A DNA stretch of 64,000 nucleotides from positions 682,001 to 746,000 of the forward strand of contig CP004371.1 of NCBI GenBank assembly GCA_000597885.1, written 5' to 3'. Below, piece by piece: positions 8,271 to 17,201 of this stretch (positions are counted from its first letter, which is position 1; the number at the start of each line of letters is the position of its first letter). Position numbers and translations under genes: made by a program. The stretch comes from Flammeovirgaceae bacterium 311. Its GTDB lineage: Bacteria; Bacteroidota; Bacteroidia; Cytophagales; Cyclobacteriaceae. The notes under the pieces are model-generated. The model saw nothing but the letters and a program-made list of their open reading frames with translations, had not been told where the DNA came from and searched no databases.

Positions 8271-8969
8271 GGAAGTCCTACTATATACCTGACTGAAGCA
8301 CCCGGACCCTGCACGTGCTTGCAGCTATTAAATTTAATAAGACAACCACACGCCCACCGGCTGGCTTTATCCCGGGCCTTCCATTACATAAGCTCAATTT
8401 GATTCCCCAGGTATTGATTGTAAATAATACCACAGCCTTCACAGCCTTCTGTCATCCAGAAAGCTGAAAGCTTTCCAGAGGAACCCTCCGCTTTATACAA
8501 AGCTACAAGCCAGGCGTTGAAGCGGCGGCTCTGGCTTCTTTCCTTTTCACCTAAAGAGTAAAGACAGATCCGCTTTTTCAATCCATATCGAATAGGGTTA
8601 ATTTAAATTAAAAGGGATACTAATTTGAGCAGATAGTGTAGTTGGCCAGGAATAAACATCACTGATTATACCTATCTATGAAAATTGATTGAAACTACAT
8701 AATTACCTGACTTTTATGAATTTATAGCAAATCATCTAAACCATTTATTGAAGTAGATGATTCATCACTCTTCTAGTATATTTCTGCTCATATTTCCAGC
8801 ATTTTGAAATTCAAAAAATCAAAGCTATACAAGCTTTGCACTGGTACTTGGCCATCTGTTTAAACCTCTATCTTACTGGTATGCCAAACAACATCGAGCA
8901 GGCATTGGACATATTCTCCTGGTAACTCGGACTAATAAAAGGATTCTCATTAATAAACTTTCTTTCCCA

Positions 8970-9135
8970 TCATTCCCCTGAAGAGGGCTGGTCTCGTCTG
9001 ACCGGGTCTCGCCTGACCGGGTCTCGCCTGACCGGCAGCCGTGCTGGAATCAGTTTGCTTTTTGTGTTCGGAATTTAGATGTTCAAAACACATCATACAG
9101 ATTCCATAGGATGACCCCAGCCTCAGCGGGAATGA
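8970..9135. repeat. Inverted pair of REP-like sequences
   Basis: The left arm at about 8970-8993 begins TCATTCCCCTGAAG and continues GGGCTGGTC. The right arm at 9109-9135, read on the minus strand, begins TCATTCCCGCTGAGGCTGGG. The arms share TCATTCCC, CTGA and GCTGG and bracket about 115 bp that include the triple repeat. The similarity is imperfect. This may be a small intergenic mobile or REP element. Confidence 0.4.
8991..9035 (+). repeat. 15-bp tandem repeat, three copies
   Basis: Three head-to-tail units of GTCTCGYCTGACCGG. The first has T, and the second and third have C, at the variable base. There are no spacers, so it is not a CRISPR. It lies outside any gene. Confidence 0.9.
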
Positions 9136-9477
9136 AGAAATCGGTTCATGAGATAGCTTCTAATAAAATAATTGCTATTCGGGTAATTGAAATACGGCCA
9201 GTTACTAAACACCTGCAGTTAATCCTTTTGTGAAGGCATACCATCCCGGCTGGTTTGAGCATTTCCCATAAACCATTATAGCTCAGGTGCAGGTACAGAA
9301 TTATAAGTGAAGATTCTCTCAACTCATTTATCTCTACTACAATTTCAACTATTGCCCGATGCCACATAAGGTATATCTGCTGCCAAGCATCGACTTATAA
9401 TGCATTTCATGCAGAGACAAAAGCAATCCGTTAAAGCTTCAAAAAAAAGTAGTGGGAAAAGTATAAAAAAATGATTA

Positions 9478-9493
9478 TTTAGCTTAGTCTAAA
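9478..9493. promoter_or_regulatory. Orphan MntR-type operator
   Basis: TTTAG-CTTAGT-CTAAA, with perfect inverted half-sites matching the operators at 4911-5003. It lies 37 bp from the 3' end of the endonuclease gene, not at an evident promoter. Confidence 0.55.
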
Positions 9494-9518
9494 TATATAA
9501 AATCCGATATTACCATTA

Positions 9519-9534
9519 TTTAGCTTTACCTAAA
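9519..9534. promoter_or_regulatory. Orphan MntR-type operator overlapping a stop codon
   Basis: TTTAG-CTTTAC-CTAAA, 41 bp from the previous site. Eleven of its left-most bases are identical to operator A of mntR. It covers the stop codon (9530-9532, minus strand) of the endonuclease gene. Confidence 0.55.
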
Positions 9535-10423
9535 ACCAACCCACTGCAGAAGATCGGCTCTCCATTGCTTCTTCCAGTTCATCTGGTAGCATGGGAAAAA
9601 AATCCAGCCCTGTTAAAGATTCTATACTATCTACAGGTAATATAAAATTATTGAGCGGCTCTGATGAACCACTATTCTTCATGACAAAACCAATCATTTT
9701 GATTTCAGGCTCACGCACATCCAGCACAACCTTATAGTAGTACCGTGGCACACTCACCTTGTTATTCCCAATTTTTTTCAATCTTTTCTGGTTCAGCAAC
9801 ACAGGACCCGTGATCACCCACACTTCTTCATGTTCATCAGCCCAATTCCTGACCTGATTCTCAAGCTTGCTCCAAATGCCTCTGTTGAAGGAAGGTTCCT
9901 GCGGACTCATGTTGCTCATGTAAAACGATTCCTTCATCGCTTCTTTATCTGCAGAAAAATCGCCGGCAGGAGCCAAGTGGCCACGGTCGTAGCCTGAATT
10001 ACTGTAATCATCCGGATCAGCAGAACCTGTAGACACCCGGTTATCTGCCATAAATCTATCATATCTTTCATGTTTCACCCCTTTTTCCCTGGCAAGCAGC
10101 CGATAAGCTACCCAGGCTGCCTGCTCATGTGCTTCATCATAAGCCAGGGCATAGGCTTTAAACTCTAACAGTTCTAATACATGAAAAGGGGAGGCAGGCC
10201 ATCCAAAATGTGATTGTTCTGCTAATTCTGCCAGTGAAATATCAACTGTTTCATCTTCGGGCTCTGTTCTTTGCTCTTCCCTGGGCTGCTCTTTCAGGGT
10301 TTCCGGAAGGCGCATCGATGCACCGTTCTTCAAACCTCTCCAGACTACCACCAGTGCAAACAATACCAACAGGAAAAGGAAAAACCAAAACAGAAACTTT
10401 TTTGTATTAGAGTATCTTTTCAT
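9530..10423 (-). CDS. Membrane-anchored DNA/RNA non-specific endonuclease (NucA family)
   Basis: 297 aa. Residues 9-28 are a hydrophobic span (KFLFWFFLFLLVLFALVVVW), either an uncleaved signal anchor or a signal peptide, so the enzyme should act outside the cytoplasm. The nuclease domain contains the family motif DRGHLAPAGDF, where the His is the general base, followed by the metal-binding Asn region (YMSNMSPQEPSFNRGIWSKLE). Such enzymes cut single- and double-stranded DNA and RNA with Mg or Mn. It may serve nutrient scavenging or defence against free DNA. The gene is divergent from the BaiN-like gene (53-bp gap), and MntR-type palindromes lie at its 3' end. Confidence 0.92.
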   Translation of the reverse strand: MKRYSNTKKFLFWFFLFLLVLFALVVVWRGLKNGASMRLPETLKEQPREEQRTEPEDETVDISLAELAEQSHFGWPASPFHVLELLEFKAYALAYDEAHEQAAWVAYRLLAREKGVKHERYDRFMADNRVSTGSADPDDYSNSGYDRGHLAPAGDFSADKEAMKESFYMSNMSPQEPSFNRGIWSKLENQVRNWADEHEEVWVITGPVLLNQKRLKKIGNNKVSVPRYYYKVVLDVREPEIKMIGFVMKNSGSSEPLNNFILPVDSIESLTGLDFFPMLPDELEEAMESRSSAVGWF

Positions 10424-10476
10424 TGCAATCCATTTGTGTAGGGTATTAGCTTTACCCGATTAAAGATACTTTCATC

Positions 10477-11697
10477 TTGAATCAGAAAAAACGAATTGTA
10501 ATAATTGGTGGGGGTGCTGCCGGTTTTTACGGGGCTCTTCGGGCTGCTTCCTTAAATCCCAAAGCTCAGATTACCATTTTTGAAAAATCAACCAAACTAC
10601 TTAGTAAAGTAAAGGTAAGCGGGGGCGGACGCTGTAATGTTACCCATCACTGCTTTCAGCCTGCTGCACTAGCTGCTAATTATCCCCGAGGCCAGAAGTT
10701 TCTGAAAAGGCTGTTTCAAACATTTGGAGCTGAAGATACCTGCCAGTGGTTTGAAAAAAGAGGATTACCCCTGGTTGCCGAACAGGATGGCAGAATGTTT
10801 CCGGTAACCAACAGCTCACAGAGCGTTATAGATATGTTTTTAGAGGAAGCCGAAAAGTATAAGATTGCTGTTGTCACCCATACAAGCATTGAATCCATCA
10901 CCAAAAATACCCATGGTGCATTCGAGATCAACACCAATCGAAAATCGTTTACTGCAGATAAAGTGCTGATAGCTACCGGAGGAGCCCCAAAGACTGAAAG
11001 CTATGACTGGATTACCCGTCTTGGCCATTCCGTAGCATCCCCGGTACCCAGTTTATTTACTTTTAATATTCCTGATAGAAGCCTTCATGAGCTGGCAGGT
11101 ATTTCGGTACCCAATGCTTCTGTACGCATCGAAACTACAAAGCTAAGCTATGAAGGTCCGCTGCTGATCACCCACTGGGGCCTGAGCGGACCGGCAGTTT
11201 TAAAACTTTCTGCCTTTGGCGCACGCTGGATCTATGACCAGCAATACCGTTTTGCAACACAGGTACGTTGGATTACAGAGGAGAAAGAGGAAGGAGTAAG
11301 GCAGCATTTGAAATCCTATGCCATTCATAATCCAAAACAACAGGTACTAAAACATCCTTTATTTGAGTTACCGCAACGCCTGTGGCAGTTTTTATGCCTG
11401 AAAGCAGGTGTGCAACAGGAGCAGCGCTGGCTTGATTTATCGAAGAAAATCCAAAACCGCCTGCTGGAAGTGCTTTACCGGGATCGTTATGAGGTCTTTG
11501 GAAAAACAACCTTCAAAGAAGAGTTTGTAACCTGCGGGGGTGTTTCCCTGGCCGAAATAGAACCTGACACCATGGAAAGTCGCCTGCTACCAGGTTTATT
11601 TTTTGCAGGAGAAGTATTGGATATTGATGGTATTACCGGCGGGTTTAACTTTCAGGCAGCCTGGACTACCGCCTGGGTGGCAGGATCAAGTATGTAA
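10477..11697 (+). CDS. BaiN/RdsA-like NAD(P)/FAD-dependent oxidoreductase (HI0933 family)
   Basis: 406 aa, starting at a TTG (10477); no in-frame ATG or GTG precedes it before a stop. It has an FAD-binding Rossmann motif (IVIIGGGAAGFYGALRAA, residues 6-23), the family signature LSKVKVSGGGRCNVTHH, and the C-terminal block PGLFFAGEVLDIDGITGGFN that closes the FAD site. These are soluble flavoproteins. Characterised relatives (BaiN) reduce bile-acid intermediates, but most members have no known substrate. The gene is followed by a bidirectional terminator and a convergent hbd gene. Confidence 0.9.
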   Translation: MNQKKRIVIIGGGAAGFYGALRAASLNPKAQITIFEKSTKLLSKVKVSGGGRCNVTHHCFQPAALAANYPRGQKFLKRLFQTFGAEDTCQWFEKRGLPLVAEQDGRMFPVTNSSQSVIDMFLEEAEKYKIAVVTHTSIESITKNTHGAFEINTNRKSFTADKVLIATGGAPKTESYDWITRLGHSVASPVPSLFTFNIPDRSLHELAGISVPNASVRIETTKLSYEGPLLITHWGLSGPAVLKLSAFGARWIYDQQYRFATQVRWITEEKEEGVRQHLKSYAIHNPKQQVLKHPLFELPQRLWQFLCLKAGVQQEQRWLDLSKKIQNRLLEVLYRDRYEVFGKTTFKEEFVTCGGVSLAEIEPDTMESRLLPGLFFAGEVLDIDGITGGFNFQAAWTTAWVAGSSM

Positions 11698-11738
11698 AAA
11701 AAAGTAAAGCCCCGGCACTTGCAGCGAGGCTTTGCTTT
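11696..11738. terminator. Bidirectional terminator between converging genes
   Basis: A stem AAAGTAAAGCC (11701-11711) pairs with GGCTTTGCTTT (11728-11738) with one G-T pair. It is preceded by an A-run, which would be the U-tract for leftward transcription, and followed by T-rich sequence. It serves the BaiN-like gene and hbd. Confidence 0.65.
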
Positions 11739-11789
11739 ATATAATATAGTATACTGACTAACTGATGTTTGCCTTCTATTACTGGATGA

Positions 11790-12677
11790 CTACCTGAATC
11801 GATCGGCCACCACCAAATCTTTGGTTCCATGGCTGTAGCTGTAAAAGCCTCTGCCACTTTTGGCACCCAAATGTCCGGCTGTTACCATGTTTACCAGTAG
11901 TGGACAGGGTGCATACTTCGGATTGCCAAAGCCTTCCTGCAAAACTCTTAGGATAGACAGGCACACATCCAGGCCTATGAAATCTGCCAGCTGCAGTGGT
12001 CCCATGGGATGCGCCATTCCTAATTTCATGACGGTATCGATTTCACGGACACCTGCCACACCCTCGTATAAACTATACATAGCTTCATTGATCATGGGCA
12101 TTAGTATTCTGTTGGCAATGAAGCCCGGATAATCATTTACCTCAACCGGTACTTTATCCAGTTTTTCCGACAGCTGCATAATCTCACGGGTAATATCATC
12201 GGCTGTGGCATATCCCCTGATCACTTCGATCAGTTTCATCACAGGCACCGGATTCATAAAGTGCATGCCAATTACCTTTTCTGGTCTGTTGGTTGCTGCA
12301 GCAATACGGGTAATAGAAATGGAAGATGTGTTACTGGCAAGAATAGCAGAAGGGGGGCATACTTCATCCAGCTTGCGGAAGAGTTCCAGTTTTACAGTTT
12401 CATTTTCTGTTGCCGCTTCCACCACCAGGTCTGCATTTTTTGCTCCTTCATCCAGTGCTGTATAGGTACTGATGTTGGCCAGTGCTTCTTTTTTATCCTT
12501 TTCCTCTATAACTCCCTTAGTAAGCTGGCGGTCCAGATTTTTTTCGATGGTTGCCATTGCGCGCTGCAGGGCTTGTGCATTAATATCCACCAGCGATACC
12601 TGGTAACCCTTTTGAGCAAAAACATGTGCTATTCCATTACCCATGGTACCGGAACCTATTACAGTAATGTTCTTCAT
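11790..12677 (-). CDS. hbd: 3-hydroxybutyryl-CoA dehydrogenase
   Basis: 295 aa, typical for the single-function enzyme that oxidises (S)-3-hydroxybutyryl-CoA to acetoacetyl-CoA with NAD(P). The Rossmann motif is GSGTMGNGIAHVFAQKGY at residues 8-25. The catalytic His and surrounding residues are in VIGMHFMNPVPVMKLIEVI, and the C-terminal dimer domain holds DYPGFIANRILMPMINEA and GMAHPMGPLQLADFIGLD. It stands alone, not next to other beta-oxidation genes. Duplicated sequence motifs lie upstream (12693-12768). Confidence 0.95.
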   Translation of the reverse strand: MKNITVIGSGTMGNGIAHVFAQKGYQVSLVDINAQALQRAMATIEKNLDRQLTKGVIEEKDKKEALANISTYTALDEGAKNADLVVEAATENETVKLELFRKLDEVCPPSAILASNTSSISITRIAAATNRPEKVIGMHFMNPVPVMKLIEVIRGYATADDITREIMQLSEKLDKVPVEVNDYPGFIANRILMPMINEAMYSLYEGVAGVREIDTVMKLGMAHPMGPLQLADFIGLDVCLSILRVLQEGFGNPKYAPCPLLVNMVTAGHLGAKSGRGFYSYSHGTKDLVVADRFR

Positions 12678-12692
12678 ATAAAAAATTAAGTA

Positions 12693-12768
12693 GGTTTGAA
12701 CGCAATTTAAAAATCTTTCGCGTACTACCCATCAGAACATTGGTTTGAACGCAGTGTATAAACCTTTG
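12693..12768. repeat. Direct repeats in the hbd / oxidoreductase promoter region
   Basis: Two imperfect copies of GGTTTGAACGCA followed by a T/A-rich stretch and CTTT..CG occupy 12693-12720 and 12742-12768. They lie between hbd (minus) and the FAD oxidoreductase (plus), so they may be duplicated operator or promoter sites. Confidence 0.5.
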
Positions 12769-12810
12769 TCGGGCTTATATGCTTACATACAGAGGCAGAA
12801 TAAAAAATGA

Positions 12811-14049
12811 ATGTATTACGATGTATTAATAGTAGGTGCTGGTGTTGCCGGCCTGACTGCTGCCCTTGAGCTGCACCGGGCGGGGAAAAAAGTACTGATT
12901 CTTGAAGCCACCGACAGAGTAGGTGGGCGTATTGCTACAGACGAGGTAGATGGATATCTGCTTGACCGTGGTTTCCAGGTGCTCCTTTCGGCTTATCCGG
13001 AAACCCAACGGTATCTCAATTACTCCAAATTAAATCTCCAGCACTTTGGGGCCGGAGCTCTCTTAATGAATAAAGGCAATAAAGATCTCTTTGCCGATCC
13101 GCTGCGACATCCCTCACATGTGTTCAGCAGCATGCTTTCATCTGTTGGCAGCCTGCAGGACAAACTGAAACTTTTCTGGCTAAAGCAGGAAGTAAAGAGC
13201 ACCCCCATAGATGACCTTTTCAAAACTCCGGAGCAAAGTACCTATGACAAATTAAAGGAGATTGGCTTTTCAGAAAAGATTATCAGGAACTTTTTCAGGC
13301 CTTTTTTCGGTGGCATATTTCTGGAACGTGAGCTATATACCTCCAGTAGAATGTTCATGTTTGTTTTCAAAATGTTCAGCGAAAGCTGGGCAAGTCTGCC
13401 GGCAGGAGGTATGCAGGCCATCCCTTTTCAGCTGGCAGCGCAGTTACCCCCGGAAACAATACGGTTGAACCATAGAGTGAAATTCATAGACAATAATGTT
13501 GTCACTATATCTGGTGGAGAAGAGCTGAACGCCCATAAAATTCTGGTGGCTACGGAGGCCTGCGGCCTGGTACAAGACTACCTGCCTCAGATAAAAACTG
13601 CCTGCCTGGGCACTACCAATATCTACTTCTGGTCAGATAAATCTCCTATGCGCGGCGCCTGGATTATGCTGAATACGGAGCCTAAAGCTTTTGTTAATAA
13701 TGTGGCGGTGCTGACAGAAGTGAACCGTTCTTATGCACCCCGGGGGAAGCACCTTATTTCTGTGAGCTGCAATGGAGTGGTGGAGGAAAATACACAGGCT
13801 GCCATTAAAAGGGTAAAGCAGGAATTGCATCCTTACTTTGGCGAAAAAGTACAACACTGGCATCACCTGAAGACCTACAAAATTCGCTATGCACTGCCGG
13901 AACAAATGCATGTGCAGCACCAGATTGCTGCCAGCAGCCTGCGCATCAAAAATGATATTTTTATGTGTGGAGACTTCCTGCTGAATGGCTCCATCAACGG
14001 AGCCATCAGGAGCGGAGCCCTGGTAGCAGATGCCATCCTAAAACACTAG
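12811..14049 (+). CDS. FAD-dependent amine oxidase-family oxidoreductase
   Basis: 412 aa. The N-terminal dinucleotide-binding motif (VLIVGAGVAGLTAALELHRAGK, residues 5-26 in part) is followed by the GG motif region (DRVGGRIATDEVDGYLLDRG) typical of amine oxidase, protoporphyrinogen oxidase and phytoene desaturase-like flavoproteins. The C-terminus has FMCGDFLLNGSINGAIRSG, which closes the FAD site. The substrate is unknown; relatives are often labelled NAD(P)/FAD-dependent oxidoreductase or carotenoid-type desaturase. No carotenoid genes are nearby, so a role in that pathway is not supported by context. Confidence 0.88.
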   Translation: MYYDVLIVGAGVAGLTAALELHRAGKKVLILEATDRVGGRIATDEVDGYLLDRGFQVLLSAYPETQRYLNYSKLNLQHFGAGALLMNKGNKDLFADPLRHPSHVFSSMLSSVGSLQDKLKLFWLKQEVKSTPIDDLFKTPEQSTYDKLKEIGFSEKIIRNFFRPFFGGIFLERELYTSSRMFMFVFKMFSESWASLPAGGMQAIPFQLAAQLPPETIRLNHRVKFIDNNVVTISGGEELNAHKILVATEACGLVQDYLPQIKTACLGTTNIYFWSDKSPMRGAWIMLNTEPKAFVNNVAVLTEVNRSYAPRGKHLISVSCNGVVEENTQAAIKRVKQELHPYFGEKVQHWHHLKTYKIRYALPEQMHVQHQIAASSLRIKNDIFMCGDFLLNGSINGAIRSGALVADAILKH

Positions 14050-14093
14050 TAACACCAAATTATAGGTACTACACGTATTATTAGATGACATAT

Positions 14094-14125
14094 GTAACAT
14101 GTGTTAAAATGGTTACTCATGTTAC
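14094..14125. repeat. 8-bp perfect inverted repeat
   Basis: GTAACATG at 14094-14101 and CATGTTAC at 14118-14125, 16 bp apart, in the 260-bp gap between two converging genes. A further GGTTAC falls in the spacer. No T-run follows, so it is a poor terminator. It could be a protein-binding site or chance. Confidence 0.4.
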
Positions 14126-14309
14126 TTAGTTATATTATGAACATGCTTCAGGATATACCTCAAAGCCATAATATCATACAAGGCTATACAAATTTGTTTA
14201 CAATGCTGCAGTGAGTTTTCAGCAACAGTTTTGTAATTAGAATCTCTGCCAGATAGGGTTGGTGGGAGGCAGCAAAAAAGCAGAATTTACAACAGGGGGT
14301 AAAAAAGTA

Positions 14310-15407
14310 TCAAATAGGAAAAATTTCTCCAGGCTGTAGCACCTGTAATTTTCCGTTCAGGATTCCCTCTTCCGTCAGGCTCTCCAGTCTTCGGATCGGT
14401 TCACCCAGCGGCTCATCAGATATATCAAAAGTACCATAATGCATGGGGATCATCACCTCTGCATTCAGCTGGTTGAAAGCCTTGACCGCCTCATCCGGAG
14501 AGAGGTGCGAAGACTGCATCATGGCTTCCGGTTTATAAGCACCGATCGGCATCAGGCAAATGTTGGTCTTCCCCATCACATCGGCAATGGTTTTGAAATG
14601 CTTGTTGTAAGCAGTGTCGCCTGCAAAGAAAATACTTTTGTTTCTATCAGAAATATAGAAGCTTCCCCACAGTATTTCGTTCAGATCGAAGAGCCCTCTA
14701 CGGTGCCAGTGTATAGCCGGCAAATACACCAGCTTCACATCCTTCTTTACCTCAAATTGCTGATACCAGCCTGCTTCCTGGTGTGGAGGCTGAACTGGTA
14801 ACTTATTCAACAAATTACTAATACGTAGCGGCCCCAGCACTTCTACTCCCGGATTATTTTTGAGGATTTTGTTGAGTGATTTTTGATCATAGTGATCCCT
14901 GTGCGCATGAGAAATCAGGATATAATCTATTCCCTTGATTTCATCGACGGCTATAGGCAGGGGTGCTTTCCGTCTGATAAATGGAAGTTTGCCAACAATG
15001 GGATCGGTGAGGATGGTAACATCGCCTAATTTGATCAAAAATGTTGCATGTCCCAGCCAGATCAGGTAGCTATCTGGTGCCTCGGGCAACTGTGGCAGAA
15101 ACTGTGGAATCAACTTAAAAGTATCGGCTTTTTTTTCCTTTTTCTGAGGGTTGGTACTCAGCTTCCACTTGATCACTTTTTTGAAACTTGGATCAGGATC
15201 GGGATAAGGATAATTGGTAAACTGGTCGTCGTTGACCCTGTTTCCATTGAAATTAGCTTTTACAAACGGCAGACTGGAATTATAGACATATTTGCCCATC
15301 GCACAATAAGGGTTCAGACATACTAAGTTAGTTAAAAAAACTTTTGTCTGTTGAAAATTGCTTGGTTCAAGCTTTAGAAGCGTTAAAAAGCTAAATTGTT
15401 TTGACAT
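14310..15407 (-). CDS. MBL-fold metallo-hydrolase (UlaG / NAPE-PLD-like)
   Basis: 365 aa. It has the metallo-beta-lactamase fold with LIWLGHATFLIKLGDVTILTD, the dinuclear metal motif SHAHRDHYD, FAGDTAYNKH and the late IPMHYGTFD that holds the last His. Arg replaces the usual middle residue of HxHxDH but the ligands are intact. This subfamily includes UlaG lactonases and N-acyl-phosphatidylethanolamine phospholipase D relatives; the actual substrate is unknown. An internal ATG at 15299 (MGKYVYNSS) is an alternative start, since the first 36 residues have no clear role. Confidence 0.85.
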   Translation of the reverse strand: MSKQFSFLTLLKLEPSNFQQTKVFLTNLVCLNPYCAMGKYVYNSSLPFVKANFNGNRVNDDQFTNYPYPDPDPSFKKVIKWKLSTNPQKKEKKADTFKLIPQFLPQLPEAPDSYLIWLGHATFLIKLGDVTILTDPIVGKLPFIRRKAPLPIAVDEIKGIDYILISHAHRDHYDQKSLNKILKNNPGVEVLGPLRISNLLNKLPVQPPHQEAGWYQQFEVKKDVKLVYLPAIHWHRRGLFDLNEILWGSFYISDRNKSIFFAGDTAYNKHFKTIADVMGKTNICLMPIGAYKPEAMMQSSHLSPDEAVKAFNQLNAEVMIPMHYGTFDISDEPLGEPIRRLESLTEEGILNGKLQVLQPGEIFPI

Positions 15408-15536
15408 TTCAGCCTGATAACTTACAGCATGCCCGCCGCTGTACCTACAAGTTTCTTAAGTAAAAATTTGTATTTCTTTATTGTAAAACAATAACTTAGT
15501 AGCTACTACTTAAAGTAATTGATTAATAAAATCCCC

Positions 15537-17141
15537 ATGCTTGCCAGCTTGTCAAGATTTACTGTCTGCGCTCTTTTTCTCCTGATTTCTGTCCATGCAT
15601 TCGCACAGCAAAAGGAAAGAGTGGCTTTGCCCGAACAAATAAATTCTGATTACATAGAGATCCGCCCCTTTATTACCGGTGATGGTAAGACACTTTACTT
15701 TGGCAGAAGAGAGCATCCGGACAATAACAAAGGTGAAAAAGACTTACAGGACATTTATGTAGTGCGTCGGGAAGGTACTGGCTGGGGTGAGCCGGAAAAT
15801 CTGGGAGAGCCCATCAATAATAGGTTCTCCAACAGCCTTTTTGGTATCAGCCCCGAAGGTGATGAGCTTTTGATGCTGAACACCTACAAAAAAGTAGATG
15901 GGCCGCTTGCTAGATTTAAGAAGCAAAATGGCAAATGGGTTGATCCGGAATCGGTCGTGATTGAAGATTTCCACAACTACAGTGAGTACCTGGATTTTTT
16001 TCAGAACTATACAGAAGATGTTTTGCTCATGGCCCTGGAGCGAGAGGATAGCCGCGGTGAGCAGGATATTTATGTGAGCTTTCCTAAAGAAGATGGCAGC
16101 TGGAGCAAACCCTTAAACCTGGGGCCCGGGGTAAATACAAAAAAATCTGAATTCGCCCCTTTTATGGCTCCTGACGGCCGCACGTTGTTTTTCTGCTCTT
16201 ATGGACTGAAGGGCAGAGGTGGTGCCGATATTTACTATGTGCAAAGGCTTGATGAAACCTGGATTAAATGGTCCTCTCCGGTAAACCTGGGAGAACCCAT
16301 CAACTCCAGCGGTGAAGAAACCTTCTTTTCTGTTACCGATGATGCAAGGGATATTTATTATGTATCGTATCGGCACGGATCCGAAAAGCGGGATATTTAT
16401 AAAAGTCCTCTGCTGCCCAGGATAGAGCTGCTGCCTCCCATGCCTACACACAAATCGCTGGTGGCGATCAACAGAAATATACGGACCGTGCAAACACAGG
16501 TGCCTAATACAGAAGCTGTGGCTGCTGCCGATGATACATTTACTGATACAGAAGATGCTGCCATGACAGCAGCGGCGAATGATTTTCCTGAAGAGAGGGA
16601 AGGAGAGAGCATGAATGCGACCGGCGCTGTAACAGTTGGACAGCCGGATCAGTCAGCTGAAAGCACAGGCACACAGGAGTTACAGTCGGGCATTACAGTG
16701 CAGGCACAAAATGGAACCACGCCCCTAGCTGGCATTGAAATCAGGCACAAAGAAGTAGCCTCCGATATACCTGATATGCAGCAGTTCAGCATTCTTAGAA
16801 ATATATATTATGACTTCAACCAGACCTCACTCCGGAAGGGTGCCTATGAAACCATCATTCAAAATGTAATTCGATTCTTGAATGAGAATCCATCGGCAAA
16901 GCTCAAAGTTGTAGGCCATGCCGATGAAATGGGAACTAAAAAAGCAAACCTGGAGGTGAGTCAGCGAAGAGCACAACTCCTGAAAAAACACCTGGTAGAG
17001 CAGGGTGTTGCTGCAGAACGGATCCTGGTTCATTTCAGAGGAGAGGAAGAGCCTCTTGCTTCTAATGATGACGACCGTGAGGGTCGTGAGCTGAACAGGC
17101 GGGCAGAGTTTTTTGTACTGATGCCAGCCGCAGGCAAGTAA
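15537..17141 (+). CDS. OmpA-family outer membrane protein with PD40 repeats
   Basis: 534 aa from the ATG at 15537, which gives a good signal peptide (MLASLSRFTVCALFLLISVH then AFAQ); a TTG six codons earlier is less likely. Residues about 40-290 carry WD40-like PD40 beta-propeller repeats (YIEIRPFITGDGKTLYFGRR, SEFAPFMAPDGRTLFFCSYG, GEETFFSVTDDARDIYYVSY). A Glu/Ala-rich linker follows. The C-terminal OmpA domain (IYYDFNQTSLRKGAYE, VVGHADEMGTKKANLEVSQR) would bind peptidoglycan. The role is probably structural or in surface-protein assembly. The gene ends at a strong terminator and is single. Confidence 0.9.
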   Translation: MLASLSRFTVCALFLLISVHAFAQQKERVALPEQINSDYIEIRPFITGDGKTLYFGRREHPDNNKGEKDLQDIYVVRREGTGWGEPENLGEPINNRFSNSLFGISPEGDELLMLNTYKKVDGPLARFKKQNGKWVDPESVVIEDFHNYSEYLDFFQNYTEDVLLMALEREDSRGEQDIYVSFPKEDGSWSKPLNLGPGVNTKKSEFAPFMAPDGRTLFFCSYGLKGRGGADIYYVQRLDETWIKWSSPVNLGEPINSSGEETFFSVTDDARDIYYVSYRHGSEKRDIYKSPLLPRIELLPPMPTHKSLVAINRNIRTVQTQVPNTEAVAAADDTFTDTEDAAMTAAANDFPEEREGESMNATGAVTVGQPDQSAESTGTQELQSGITVQAQNGTTPLAGIEIRHKEVASDIPDMQQFSILRNIYYDFNQTSLRKGAYETIIQNVIRFLNENPSAKLKVVGHADEMGTKKANLEVSQRRAQLLKKHLVEQGVAAERILVHFRGEEEPLASNDDDREGRELNRRAEFFVLMPAAGK

Positions 17142-17173
17142 ATATTTTTGGTGTTAAGAGGATATACATAAAG

Positions 17174-17201
17174 TCCGGAGCCCTGTGGTTCCGGATTTTT
17201 T
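17174..17201 (+). terminator. Rho-independent terminator after the OmpA/PD40 gene
   Basis: TCCGGAGCC pairs with GGTTCCGGA across a 4-base loop, with one G-T pair, and is followed directly by six T residues. It lies 33 bp downstream of the stop codon. The following 280 bp to the next gene show nothing else definite. Confidence 0.85.

Larger units (their letters stand above)
8271..9529. other. Gene-poor 1.26 kb region
   Basis: No convincing coding sequence. Two short minus-strand open frames (8384-8581, 65 codons, TTG start; 9146-9367, 73 codons) lack recognisable domains and good start contexts. The stretch holds a 15-bp triple repeat, two REP-like sequences in opposite orientation and a pair of perfect MntR-type palindromes at its right end. 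It may be a decayed gene region. Confidence 0.5.

Noticed and set aside
8384-8581. 65-codon minus-strand open frame
   Set aside because: Only a TTG start, no family resemblance, in a gene-poor region.
8991-9035. Three direct 15-bp repeats as a possible CRISPR
   Set aside because: Units are contiguous with no spacers, and no cas genes are present.
9146-9367. 73-codon minus-strand open frame about 110 bp beyond the orphan operators
   Set aside because: It sits where a regulated gene could be, but the sequence shows no domain and overlaps repeat-like DNA.
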